A stretch of 64,000 bases of DNA, taken from the NCBI RefSeq assembly GCF_004681975.1, contig NZ_SMLK01000008.1:62001-126000 (forward strand), in the 5' to 3' direction. Origin of the DNA: Ramlibacter humi. GTDB lineage: Bacteria; Pseudomonadota; Gammaproteobacteria; Burkholderiales; Burkholderiaceae_C. Positions 1 to 7,634 of the stretch are shown here, in pieces. The notes below the pieces were generated by a model. It saw nothing but the letters and a program-made list of their open reading frames with translations, had not been told where the DNA came from and ran no database searches. Position numbers and translations under genes: made by a program. The stretch's first letter is position 1; each line of letters opens with the position of its first letter.

Positions 1-2263
1 GGAACACCTGCAGCCCGGCCTTCAGGCCGTGCGAAGGCGCGGCCTTCTGCGCCGGCACCGGCGGGCTGGCGTATTTCTCCGAGCTCCACGAAGTGCCGCC
101 CGCGCCCGACAGGCGCGTGCTGCCGTAACCGCCGCCATAGCCGAAAGCCGAGCCGCTGAAGCCCTGGTTCTTCGGCGTCAGCCACTTCAGCGCATGCTCG
201 GGCAGCTCGTCGTAGAAGCGGCTGCGCACGTTGTAGCGCGTCTGCCCGTGCAGCAGGCGCGTCTGCGAATGGCTGATGTACAGCCGCTTGCGCGCGCGCG
301 TGATGGCCACGTACATCAGGCGCCGCTCTTCCTCCAGGCCGTCCATGTCGGCCATCGAGCGCTCGCTGGGGAACAGGCCCTCTTCCAGCCCGGTGACGAA
401 GACCACGTCGAACTCCAGGCCCTTGGCCGAGTGCACCGTCATCAGCTGCACCGCGTCCTGGCCGGCCTGCGCCTGGTTGTCGCCCGACTCCAGCGCGGCG
501 TGGGTGAGGAAGGCGGACAGCGGAGACAGCGTCTCGCCCGTTTCCGCATCGGGCTCGACGTAATCCGGCGCGGGCTCATTCAGCAGCGGCTGGTCTGGAT
601 TCAACCCCTGGCTGGCCGGCGACTGCGACAGCTCGTCCACCGGCATCGCCACCGCGTCGCGGCCGAAGCCTTCCTGCATCACGAAACTTTCGGCGGCGCT
701 GGCCAGTTCCTCCAGGTTCTCGATGCGCTCGGCGCCTTCGCGCTCGGCCTTGTAGTGCTCGATCAGGCCCGAATGCTCCAGCACCAGTTCGATGATCTCG
801 CGCAGGCTGAGGTTCTGCGTCTGCTCGCGCATGACGTCGACCTTGGCGACGAATGCACCCAGGTTGGCGCCGGCCTTGCCGGTGGTGGCGCTCACCGCGT
901 CGTGCAGCGAGCAGCCCGCGGCACGCGACGCGTCCTGCAGCTGTTCGATGGTGCGCGCGCCGATGCCGCGCGGCGGGAAGTTCACCACGCGCAGGAAGCT
1001 GGTGTCGTCGTTCGGGTTCTCCAGCAGCCGCAGGTAGGCCAGCGCATGCTTGATCTCGGCGCGCTCGAAGAAGCGCAGGCCGCCGTACACGCGGTACGGC
1101 ACGCCGGCGTTGAACAGCGCCGTCTCGATCACCCGGCTTTGCGCGTTGCTGCGGTAGAGCACCGCGGTCTCCTTGCGCGGGAAACCGGGCTCCGTCCCCT
1201 GGTCGCGCGCGAGGTGCCGCATCTCCTCCACCAGCCACTGCGCCTCGGCCAGGTCGGTGGGGGCTTCGTACACCCGCACCGGCTCGCCCGGGCCCTGCTG
1301 CGTGCGCAGGTTCTTGCCCAGCCGGCCCTTGTTGTGGCTGATCAGCGCGTTGGCCGAGTCCAGGATGTTGCTGTAGCTGCGGTAGTTCTCTTCCAGCTTG
1401 ATCTGGTGCTGGACGTGGAACTCGCGCACGAAGTCGGCCATGTTGCCCACCCGCGCGCCGCGGAAGGCGTAGATGCTCTGATCGTCGTCGCCCACGGCGA
1501 ACACCGCGTTGCCGGCCGTGGACGTGCCGTCCGGGCTCATCGCGAAGATCTTCAGCCACGCGTACTGCAACCGGTTGGTGTCCTGGAACTCGTCGACCAG
1601 GATGTGCCGGAAGCGCCGCTGGTAGTGCACGCGCAGCGGCTCGTTGTCGCGCAGCAGCTCGTAGCTGCGCAGCATCAGCTCGCCGAAGTCGACCACGCCT
1701 TCTCGCTGGCATTGCTCTTCGTACAGCTGGTACAGCTCGACCTTCTTGCGGTCTTCCTCGTTGCGCGCGGCCACGTCCCTGGGCCGCAGGCCGTCTTCCT
1801 TGCAGCCGGAGATGAACCACTGCGTTTCCTTGGCCGGGAAGCGCTCCTCGTCCACGTTGAACTGCTTCATCAGCCGCTTGATGGCCGACAGCTGGTCCTG
1901 CGTGTCCAGGATCTGGAAGCTCTGCGGCAGCGTGGCCAGCTGGTAGTGCGCGCGCAGGAAGCGGTTGCACAGGCCGTGGAACGTGCCGATCCACATGCCG
2001 CGCACGTTCACCGGCAGCATGGCGCCCAGCCGGGTCATCATTTCCTTGGCGGCCTTGTTGGTGAACGTGACGGCCATCACGCCGCCGGGCGAGATCTGCC
2101 CGGTGGACAGCAGCCAGGCGATGCGGGTGGTCAGGACGCGGGTCTTGCCGGAGCCGGCGCCGGCCAGGATGAGCGCATGCTCGTTGGGCAGGGTGACGGC
2201 CGCGCGCTGTTCGGGGTTGAGGTTCTGTAAGAGCGGGGATGCGGCGTCGACTTCTGGGAACAT
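1..2263 (-). CDS. uvrD: UvrD/PcrA-type ATP-dependent DNA helicase, C-terminus cut by window edge
   Basis: Superfamily 1A 3'-5' helicase that unwinds DNA in nucleotide excision and mismatch repair. Translated from the ATG at 2263, the protein has the Q-motif region LNPEQRAAV, Walker A AGAGSGKTR near residue 35, motif Ia TFTNKAAKEM, Walker B DEFQDTN, motif III GDDDQSIYAFRGA, motif IV ENYRS, motif V VHSAKGLEFD and motif VI YVAITRARK, so every helicase motif is present. About 754 codons lie in the window; the last part, the variable tail after the helicase core, runs off the left edge. It diverges from the next gene with only 29 bp between the two starts, so their promoters must overlap. The motifs do not separate UvrD from PcrA or Rep; UvrD is chosen because proteobacteria carry it and the length fits. 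Confidence 0.95.
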   Translation of the reverse strand, partial: MFPEVDAASPLLQNLNPEQRAAVTLPNEHALILAGAGSGKTRVLTTRIAWLLSTGQISPGGVMAVTFTNKAAKEMMTRLGAMLPVNVRGMWIGTFHGLCNRFLRAHYQLATLPQSFQILDTQDQLSAIKRLMKQFNVDEERFPAKETQWFISGCKEDGLRPRDVAARNEEDRKKVELYQLYEEQCQREGVVDFGELMLRSYELLRDNEPLRVHYQRRFRHILVDEFQDTNRLQYAWLKIFAMSPDGTSTAGNAVFAVGDDDQSIYAFRGARVGNMADFVREFHVQHQIKLEENYRSYSNILDSANALISHNKGRLGKNLRTQQGPGEPVRVYEAPTDLAEAQWLVEEMRHLARDQGTEPGFPRKETAVLYRSNAQSRVIETALFNAGVPYRVYGGLRFFERAEIKHALAYLRLLENPNDDTSFLRVVNFPPRGIGARTIEQLQDASRAAGCSLHDAVSATTGKAGANLGAFVAKVDVMREQTQNLSLREIIELVLEHSGLIEHYKAEREGAERIENLEELASAAESFVMQEGFGRDAVAMPVDELSQSPASQGLNPDQPLLNEPAPDYVEPDAETGETLSPLSAFLTHAALESGDNQAQAGQDAVQLMTVHSAKGLEFDVVFVTGLEEGLFPSERSMADMDGLEEERRLMYVAITRARKRLYISHSQTRLLHGQTRYNVRSRFYDELPEHALKWLTPKNQGFSGSAFGYGGGYGSTRLSGAGGTSWSSEKYASPPVPAQKAAPSHGLKAGLQVF

Positions 2264-2292
2264 ACGGCATTGTAGAAATCCGCCCGACCGCC

Positions 2293-2967
2293 ATGACCCG
2301 GAAAGCCTTTCTCGCCCTGGCCGCCCTGTGCGCAGCTGCCGCTCAGGCTCAGCCTTCTTCGTGCAGCAGCGACGAACAGGCGGCGCCGGTGGCGCTGCTG
2401 GAGCGCTTCATCAGCGCCGACTGCGGCGGCTGCTGGGCCGCGAAGGACGCGCCCGCCGCGAAGAACGGCGAGCTGGCGCTGGACTGGATCGTGCCGGGCC
2501 GCAAGGGCGACGACGCGCCGCTGTCGGCGGCCGCGACGCGCGAAGCGGAAGATCGCCTGCGGGCCCTGGGGCACAAGGCGCCCCAGGCCGCGGACTCGGT
2601 GCGCACGGCACGCGCGCAGCCCGCGGGCACGGTGCGGGTGGCGCATGGCCCCGTGTTCAACGGCTACGTGGGCACGTCCATCCAGTCGCTGGACGCCGGC
2701 AAGGGGCCGTTCACCGGCTGGCTGGCGCTGGTGGAGACGCTGCCCGCCGGCACCGAGGGCTCGCCGGTGGAGCGCAACCTGGTGCGCAACCTGCTGCAGG
2801 TGCCCTGGCCGGCGCCGCCCGGCCGCCGCTTCGAGGCGCGGCCCATGAGCGTGCCGGAAGGCGCGCACGCCGACCGCCTGCGCGTCGTCGGGTGGGTGCA
2901 GGATGCACGCGGCGTGATCAGGGCCATATCGGAATCGAGATGCGACCCCGAGGACCAGAAGCGATAG
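2293..2967 (+). CDS. secreted protein with a CxxC motif, unknown function
   Basis: A protein of 224 residues with a clear Sec signal peptide (MTRKAFLALAALCAAAAQAQ, cut near residue 20). The mature part has a CGGC pair at residues 44-47, preceded by VALLERFIS. This recalls the N-terminal thioredoxin-like strand of DUF1223 secreted proteins (LFTSQGCSSC), but the similarity is weak and the rest is not recognised. The ATG at 2293 is preferred to an upstream in-frame ATG at 2239 because only the former gives a proper signal peptide; the upstream start would also overlap uvrD. An intrinsic terminator follows 8 bp after the stop. A periplasmic redox or metal-related role is possible but unproven. 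Confidence 0.7.
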   Translation: MTRKAFLALAALCAAAAQAQPSSCSSDEQAAPVALLERFISADCGGCWAAKDAPAAKNGELALDWIVPGRKGDDAPLSAAATREAEDRLRALGHKAPQAADSVRTARAQPAGTVRVAHGPVFNGYVGTSIQSLDAGKGPFTGWLALVETLPAGTEGSPVERNLVRNLLQVPWPAPPGRRFEARPMSVPEGAHADRLRVVGWVQDARGVIRAISESRCDPEDQKR

Positions 2968-2975
2968 AATTGCGC

Positions 2976-3007
2976 ACCGGGCCCAAGCATTTGGTCCCGG
3001 TTTTTTT
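2976..3007 (+). terminator. Rho-independent terminator
   Basis: An eight- to nine-pair GC-rich stem (ACCGGGCC paired with GGTCCCGGT, one bulge) is followed by seven T residues at 3001-3007. It lies directly behind the stop of the secreted CxxC protein gene. Confidence 0.85.
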
Positions 3008-3053
3008 GTGCCCGTTCGCGGCGCAAAACCGGCACCAGTCCAAGCGTCCACAA

Positions 3054-3119
3054 GCCCGTTCGGGCTGAACCTGTCGAAGCCCTTCCAGCGGCCCTTCGAC
3101 AAGCTCAGGGCGAACGGCC
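3054..3119. repeat. REP-like inverted repeat, copy 1
   Basis: Imperfect inverted repeat of about 27-bp arms. The left arm contains GTTCGGGCTGAACCTGTCGA and the right arm TTCGACAAGCTCAGGGCGAA. A second, better matched copy lies at 9222-9281. Elements with this core are common between genes in comamonad genomes (established knowledge). Here the right arm runs into CCTTTTTCC (3118-3126), only 22 bp before the guaC start, so transcripts entering guaC from upstream must read through the hairpin. Confidence 0.8.
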
Positions 3120-3147
3120 TTTTTCCTCTCCAGGAGCTTGGCTGAAA

Positions 3148-4125
3148 ATGGAAATCTTCGACTACGACAACGTCCTGCTGCTGCCGCGCAAGTGCCGCGT
3201 GGAAAGCCGCTCCGAGTGCGATTCCAGCGTGGAGCTGGGCGGCCGCACCTTCCGCATCCCGGTGGTCCCCGCCAACATGAAGACGGTGGTGGACGAGAAG
3301 ATCTGCCTCTGGCTGGCGCAGAACGGCTACTTCTACGTGATGCACCGCTTCGACCTGGACAACCTGAAGTTCGTGCGGTGGATGAAGGAGAACGGCGCGT
3401 TTGCGTCCATCTCCCTGGGCGTGAAGCAGCCGGACTACGAGACGGTGAACCAGCTGGCCGCCGAAGGCCTAGTGCCCGACTACGTCACCATCGACATCGC
3501 GCACGGCCACGCCGACTCGGTGAAGAACATGATCGCGCACCTGCGCGAGAAGCTGCCGTCCACCTTCATCATCGCCGGCAACGTGGGCACGCCCGAGGCG
3601 GTGATCGACCTGGAGAACTGGGGCGCCGACGCCACCAAGGTGGGCATCGGCCCGGGCAAGGTGTGCATCACGCGCATGAAGACCGGCTTCGGCACCGGGG
3701 GCTGGCAGCTGTCCGCGCTGAAGTGGTGCGCCCGCGTGGCCACCAAGCCGATCATCGCGGACGGCGGCATCCGCGAGCACGGCGACATCGCCAAGAGCGT
3801 GCGCTTCGGCGCGACCATGGTGATGATCGGCTCCATGCTCGCCGGCCACGAGGAATCGCCCGGCCAGACGGTGGACGTCGACGGCAAGCGCTTCAAGGAG
3901 TACTACGGCAGCGCCAGCGACTTCAACAAGGGCGAGTACAAGCACGTCGAAGGCAAGCGCATCCTCGAGCCGGTGAAAGGCAGGCTGGCCGACACGCTGC
4001 GCGAGATGCAGGAAGACGTGCAGAGCTCCATCAGCTACGCCGGCGGCAGGAAGCTGATGGACATCCGCAAGGTCAATTACGTCATCCTGGGCGGCGACAA
4101 CGCGGGCGAGCACCTGCTGATGTGA
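3148..4125 (+). CDS. guaC: GMP reductase
   Basis: Converts GMP to IMP with NADPH and releases ammonia, returning guanine nucleotides to the purine pool. The 325-residue protein is an IMPDH/GMPR TIM barrel without CBS domains. The catalytic loop is [17 protein letters not shown], the phosphate-binding segment is [16 protein letters not shown], and the second phosphate site is [16 protein letters not shown]. The N-terminal [17 protein letters not shown] is typical of the group. The start ATG has an AGGAG ribosome binding site at 3132-3136. The gene stands alone, between the REP-like hairpin and the 4163-4198 palindrome. GMP reductase is preferred to IMP dehydrogenase because of the length and the absence of CBS domains. 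Confidence 0.93.
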   Translation: MEIFDYDNVLLLPRKCRVESRSECDSSVELGGRTFRIPVVPANMKTVVDEKICLWLAQNGYFYVMHRFDLDNLKFVRWMKENGAFASISLGVKQPDYETVNQLAAEGLVPDYVTIDIAHGHADSVKNMIAHLREKLPSTFIIAGNVGTPEAVIDLENWGADATKVGIGPGKVCITRMKTGFGTGGWQLSALKWCARVATKPIIADGGIREHGDIAKSVRFGATMVMIGSMLAGHEESPGQTVDVDGKRFKEYYGSASDFNKGEYKHVEGKRILEPVKGRLADTLREMQEDVQSSISYAGGRKLMDIRKVNYVILGGDNAGEHLLM

Positions 4126-4153
4126 CCGGCGCGCGGGTCCTGCACGCGCCCTC

Positions 4154-4183
4154 TTTTCAAATGAAATGCATCAACCCTACAAT
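4154..4183 (+). promoter_or_regulatory. candidate sigma-70 promoter (TTTTCA - 18 bp - TACAAT)
   Basis: TACAAT at 4178-4183 is a close match to the -10 consensus, with TTTTCA at 4154-4159 as a possible -35 at 18-bp spacing. The -10 is exactly the loop of the palindrome at 4163-4198. Transcription would begin near 4189-4191, at the ATG of the following gene. Confidence 0.5.
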
Positions 4184-4198
4184 GGGTTGATGCATTTC
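4163..4198. repeat. perfect 15-bp inverted repeat around a TACAAT box
   Basis: GAAATGCATCAACCC (4163-4177), a 6-nt spacer TACAAT, then the exact reverse complement GGGTTGATGCATTTC (4184-4198). It is AT-richer than its surroundings. It could be an operator straddling the -10, a bidirectional hairpin ending guaC transcription (no T-run follows), or both. Confidence 0.75.
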
Positions 4199-5125
4199 GT
4201 CACAACTCCAATGCGGCACCTCGCCGCCGCCGCCATCCTGCTGTGCACCACGGCCTCGCAGGCCGTCGAGATGCCCACGCTGGACGATCCCCAATTCGCC
4301 GGCTGGGCGCAGCAGGCCAACGCCGAGATGGAGAAGTTCCTGCGCGCGCAGGACAGCTACTTCGCCATGCCGGCCCAGGGCCAGCCTTTCCCGTGCGAGG
4401 TGCCGCCGGAGCTGCTGAGCAAGATCATCGGCGCGCGACTGCCGGGCGTGCCGATGTCCGACGAGGAAAAGCGCGCCTGGGCCCGCACCACCCGCGACAT
4501 GCCCGGCATGAAGCCCATGGAATTCGTCGACGTGGTGGTCCGGCCGGTGCAGGCTTCGTGCAAGGACGGCAAGCCGGACGGCCGGTATGCGGGCTGGGTG
4601 GAGTTCACGATGGTGAACTCGGGCCTGGGCAACATCATCCGCACCCGCTTCCGCAAATACATCGAGACGGACGTCGGCCCCGAAGGCCGCCGCCCGGGCC
4701 TGGCGATCGAGCGCCAGGTGCAGCTGGACGCGTCCACCGAATGGGGCGATCCTGCCGTCGCCGAGATGATGCGCAAGAACCCGCCGCCCAAGGCCAGCTC
4801 GGCGATGTTCATCTTCAACGAGACCCTGCCCGGCAAGGACGCGGGCGTGCGCCAGCTGTCGCTGATGCGCGTGTCCGTCACCGGCCCCGCCGGCTACGAC
4901 ACGATCACCACTTCCCTGATGGTGCCGACCGGGCCGAAGGCCTGGCGCATGGTGTCGTACAACGGGCGCCAGAAGGCCTACGAGGCCACCTACCGGGACG
5001 GCCGCCCGCACGGCCTGCAGTCCAACTACGCGTACCGCCTGCCCAACGGCATCCAGGTCCCCGCCTCCAGCATCTGCTGGGACCACGGCGAACAGATCAA
5101 GACCACGCAATGCAACGTCGACTGA
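4190..5125 (+). CDS. secreted protein of unknown function, first of an overlapping pair
   Basis: About 311 residues if started at the ATG at 4190 (MHFVTTPMRHLAAAAILLCTTASQA). Starting at 4211 gives a cleaner signal peptide, MRHLAAAAILLCTTASQA. No ribosome binding site precedes 4190, which would sit at the predicted transcription start, so a leaderless message is possible. The mature protein has three cysteines, no transmembrane segment and no motif I recognise. It ends CWDHGEQIKTTQCNVD. Its last 16 bp overlap the next gene in another frame, so the two are translationally coupled and probably act together in the envelope. I assign no function. Confidence 0.7.
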   Translation: MHFVTTPMRHLAAAAILLCTTASQAVEMPTLDDPQFAGWAQQANAEMEKFLRAQDSYFAMPAQGQPFPCEVPPELLSKIIGARLPGVPMSDEEKRAWARTTRDMPGMKPMEFVDVVVRPVQASCKDGKPDGRYAGWVEFTMVNSGLGNIIRTRFRKYIETDVGPEGRRPGLAIERQVQLDASTEWGDPAVAEMMRKNPPPKASSAMFIFNETLPGKDAGVRQLSLMRVSVTGPAGYDTITTSLMVPTGPKAWRMVSYNGRQKAYEATYRDGRPHGLQSNYAYRLPNGIQVPASSICWDHGEQIKTTQCNVD

Positions 5126-6129
5126 TCGCGGCCCTGGTGGCCATCGCGGCGGCGGGAGCCGCCGCACAGGACGTGGAGCAGCACGGGCGTGGCGCGCAGT
5201 GCCTCTCCGGCGATTGCCAGAACGGCGTGGGCACCATCGCGCGCCAGGACGGCCAGTTCACCGGGCCGTGGCGCGCAGGCCGCTTCGCCGGCGGCCAGTA
5301 CGAAGTGCGCTGGCCGGGCGACCCCAGCCGCACATACCCGGTGCGCATGGACGCCGAAGGCATGATGCTCGAGGGCACGCAGGTGCGCGGCGCGGGCGAC
5401 TTCCGCAAGGTGACCAGCACGTACACGGGCACCTTCACCCGCATATGGAACCCGTTCGTCGAACGCAATCTGGCGGCCTTCGGCACCGGCAAGTACACCG
5501 ACTACAAGGGCATCACCTACGACGGCGAGTTCCAGTACGTGCCTTCGCGCGCCTGGGGCGACAACATCGTCACGGGCATCTTCCTGTTCCAGGGCGTGCG
5601 CATCGACCCGGTGGAAGACGAAGTGATCTCGGGCCTCTTCATCAGCGACGCCACCGTGTCGGGCGCGAACATCATCTTCTACCGCGCGCGGCCCGACTAC
5701 ATCGCCAAGCTGCAGCAGGACTTCGCTTTCGACAAGGCCAAGCGCGAGCAGGACCAGGCCAGCCAGGCGAACAGCCAGGCCGCGCTGGGCATGCTGCTGA
5801 ACCTGACGATGGGCGCGGCCGCGATGTCCGGCGGCGGCAACCGCCTGAACGCGTTCAGCGGCCGCGGCGACCGCGCCGCGCTGAACCTGTTCGGCGACGT
5901 GCTGCGCGGCGCGCAGCCGGCGCAGGCCGCGGCGGACAACCTGGCCGGCCAGCTGCTGCAACGTGCCGTCGGCCAGCCGCAGGGCGCCGCCGCCCTCGGC
6001 CTGGGCCTCGGCGCGGGCGCCAGTTCGAAAGACGTGGCGCAGAGCATCGGCCAGGCGCTGCTTCAGCAGCCGCGCAAGCTGACGCTCAAGGAATACACCA
6101 AGCTGATCGAAGAAGCGGCCAAGCGCTAG
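5110..6129 (+). CDS. secreted protein with MORN-like N-terminal segment, unknown function
   Basis: 339 residues with a Sec signal peptide (MQRRLIAALVAIAAAGAAAQ). Two short stretches, NGVGTIARQDGQFTGPWRAG and GITYDGEFQY, recall MORN repeats (G.G.y..G..Y.G.w), though they are degenerate. The middle is followed by a coiled or low-complexity region rich in Gln, Ala and Ser (about residues 210-310), and the tail is charged. There are only two cysteines, in CLSGDC. The ATG lies inside the 3' end of the preceding gene (16-bp overlap). A strong hairpin follows 24 bp after the stop, which closes this two-gene unit. Confidence 0.72.
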   Translation: MQRRLIAALVAIAAAGAAAQDVEQHGRGAQCLSGDCQNGVGTIARQDGQFTGPWRAGRFAGGQYEVRWPGDPSRTYPVRMDAEGMMLEGTQVRGAGDFRKVTSTYTGTFTRIWNPFVERNLAAFGTGKYTDYKGITYDGEFQYVPSRAWGDNIVTGIFLFQGVRIDPVEDEVISGLFISDATVSGANIIFYRARPDYIAKLQQDFAFDKAKREQDQASQANSQAALGMLLNLTMGAAAMSGGGNRLNAFSGRGDRAALNLFGDVLRGAQPAQAAADNLAGQLLQRAVGQPQGAAALGLGLGAGASSKDVAQSIGQALLQQPRKLTLKEYTKLIEEAAKR

Positions 6130-6153
6130 CGCTCCATGCGAGGAGGACGCGCT

Positions 6154-6185
6154 GCCAAGGCACCCAGCATCCTGGGTGCCTTGGC
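6154..6185 (+). terminator. 14-bp perfect hairpin terminator
   Basis: GCCAAGGCACCCAG (6154-6167), a 4-nt loop, then its exact complement CTGGGTGCCTTGGC (6172-6185). No T-run follows, so it may act with Rho or only stabilise the 3' end. Confidence 0.7.
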
Positions 6186-6246
6186 GGGGTCATGCGCATG
6201 CACGGTCCCGACATGACGAACGTCCGGCTGTCGACACAATGCTCGC

Positions 6247-6648
6247 ATGGAAACAATCAGACGAAGCATGAGGCGCTTCTTTGTGGACCGAAAGCTATCC
6301 AGCATCGACGCGGTCGACCCGAACGCATCGGACATGATGCAGATCGTCGCGATTTGCAGCACTTCCAACGGCTTCGAGGTGGAGGGCACGCTTTTCGATT
6401 TCAGCATCGATATCGTTCCTCCTCATCGTGCAAACAACAAGATTCACACGCGGCGCGAGTTCAAGTCACGGGTCGAAGGGTTCATTGAGAACGTCGTGAA
6501 GCCTGGCACTCTATGCCGAGAAGTGCAAGAAGCCGAGTTCCACGCGTTGCGACAGATACTTCTCGAAAAGTCGCAGTATCTGAAGACCCGGAAGGACCGC
6601 AAGCAAGTCTTCTCCGAGGAAACCACTGGTGCCCGGAGGCTGCCATAG
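6247..6648 (+). CDS. hypothetical protein, AT-richer than surroundings
   Basis: 133 residues, soluble, with no signal peptide or membrane segment. It begins METIRRSMRRFFVDRKLSS and has a basic C-terminal third (KSQYLKTRKDRKQVF). The reading frame uses many AT-ending codons and AGA/CGA arginines, unlike its neighbours, which end almost every codon in G or C. This and the lack of a recognisable family suggest recent acquisition. No clear ribosome binding site was found. It is flanked by a hairpin at 6154-6185 and converges on the alpha/beta hydrolase gene. It is more likely real than not, because the codon bias does not come from an antisense gene: no opposite-strand gene covers it. Confidence 0.5.
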   Translation: METIRRSMRRFFVDRKLSSIDAVDPNASDMMQIVAICSTSNGFEVEGTLFDFSIDIVPPHRANNKIHTRREFKSRVEGFIENVVKPGTLCREVQEAEFHALRQILLEKSQYLKTRKDRKQVFSEETTGARRLP

Positions 6649-6716
6649 CGACCGGGCTATGGTGTACGGAGGGCCACGCTCAGTGATGTCTTGGCCCCTC
6701 TCTCTAGCCGACGCGG

Positions 6717-7571
6717 TCAGCGCCAGACCAGTTCCAGCGCCAGCGCCTGCAGCGGGTGCCCCGGCTGCGCCAGGGCCTCGATCACGCCGAAGTGATGGAG
6801 GCCCTCCATCTCCTCGCACACTTCCACCACGCCCTCGCCCCACGACTCGCGGATCAGGCGGTTCTGGCGGATGAACTCCGGGCTCTCTTCGCCGCCGCAC
6901 ACCGAGTAGAGCGTGCCCGCCATCGGCGCCGGCATGAACGCGGGGCTGCAGCGCAGCGCGTCGCCGGGCGTGAGGCGCAGCGAATCCTTCAGGAAAGGCG
7001 TGCGCATCAGCGGGTCGAGGTCGTACAGGCCGGAGATCGACAGCGCCTTGCCCACCACGTCGGAAGGCAGGTCCGGGTCCAGCGCCGTCCAGTCGCAATT
7101 GAGCATCATCGCGGCCAGTTGGCCGCCTGCGGAATGGCCGATGACCGTGATGTTGCGCGGGTCGCCGCCGTGGTCGGGCGCGTGCTTCCAGGTCCACGCC
7201 AGCGCGCGCGCCATCTGCATGGTGATGCCGGGAATGGTGACGGCGGGACACAGGTCGTAGTTGGGCACGACCACGCAGGCGCCCGCCTCCTGCAAGGCCG
7301 GCGCGATGAACGAGTGGTCACTCTTGTCCAGCGAACGCCAGTAGCCGCCATGGATGAACACCACCGTCTGCGCGCGCGAGCGCGGCGCGGGGAACACGTC
7401 CAGCTTTTCGCCCGGCGCCTTGCCGTACGCGATGTCCAGCACGCATTCGCTGTCGCGGCGAGCCTGCTCCGAATCCGCCTTCCAGCGGTCGAAGTGCCGC
7501 TGGTATTCGGGCACCAGCGCGCGGTTGTTGTACATGCGGTCGAGCCACGCACCGTCGAGTTGCGGTTCCAT
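6717..7571 (-). CDS. alpha/beta hydrolase, arylformamidase/esterase-like
   Basis: 284 residues. The oxyanion-hole motif HGGYW is followed by the nucleophile elbow GHSAGG, and a late EGLHHFGVIEAL supplies the probable catalytic His. HGG-x-W plus GHSAGG is the signature of the kynurenine formamidase-like branch of the esterase/lipase (HSL) families. The likely reaction is hydrolysis of a small ester or formamide. The start MEPQLDGAWLDRMYNNRAL at 7571 is typical of this branch. The gene diverges from a GntR regulator across a 63-bp gap holding the palindrome CTGTATACAG, so the regulator probably controls it. No kynurenine pathway gene is nearby, so the true substrate is unknown. Confidence 0.85.
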   Translation of the reverse strand: MEPQLDGAWLDRMYNNRALVPEYQRHFDRWKADSEQARRDSECVLDIAYGKAPGEKLDVFPAPRSRAQTVVFIHGGYWRSLDKSDHSFIAPALQEAGACVVVPNYDLCPAVTIPGITMQMARALAWTWKHAPDHGGDPRNITVIGHSAGGQLAAMMLNCDWTALDPDLPSDVVGKALSISGLYDLDPLMRTPFLKDSLRLTPGDALRCSPAFMPAPMAGTLYSVCGGEESPEFIRQNRLIRESWGEGVVEVCEEMEGLHHFGVIEALAQPGHPLQALALELVWR

Positions 7572-7603
7572 CCGATTTGCGCCTTTCCGGGTCAAGGTGT
7601 ATT

Positions 7604-7613
7604 CTGTATACAG
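7604..7613. promoter_or_regulatory. palindromic operator CTGTATACAG
   Basis: Perfect 10-bp palindrome, extended as ATTCTGTATACAGAGT, midway between the divergent hydrolase and GntR genes. FCD-type GntR regulators commonly bind short palindromes with a GTATAC core, so this is the best candidate site for the adjacent regulator. Confidence 0.6.
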
Positions 7614-7634
7614 AGTTTGACTGAACGTCCTGCG

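Noticed and set aside
29-2230. A 733-codon open frame on the plus strand opposite uvrD
   Set aside because: It is the antisense shadow of the helicase gene: no family motifs, extreme Ala/Arg/Val/Leu/Gln/His composition typical of reversed GC-rich codons.
6668-6700. Short stem GGGCCA/TGGCCC as a terminator between convergent genes
   Set aside because: Only six pairs with a long loop and no T-run; too weak to annotate.
6756-7634. An apparent N-terminal extension of the GntR regulator
   Set aside because: It runs antisense through the alpha/beta hydrolase gene; GntR proteins begin directly at the winged helix, at 7635.
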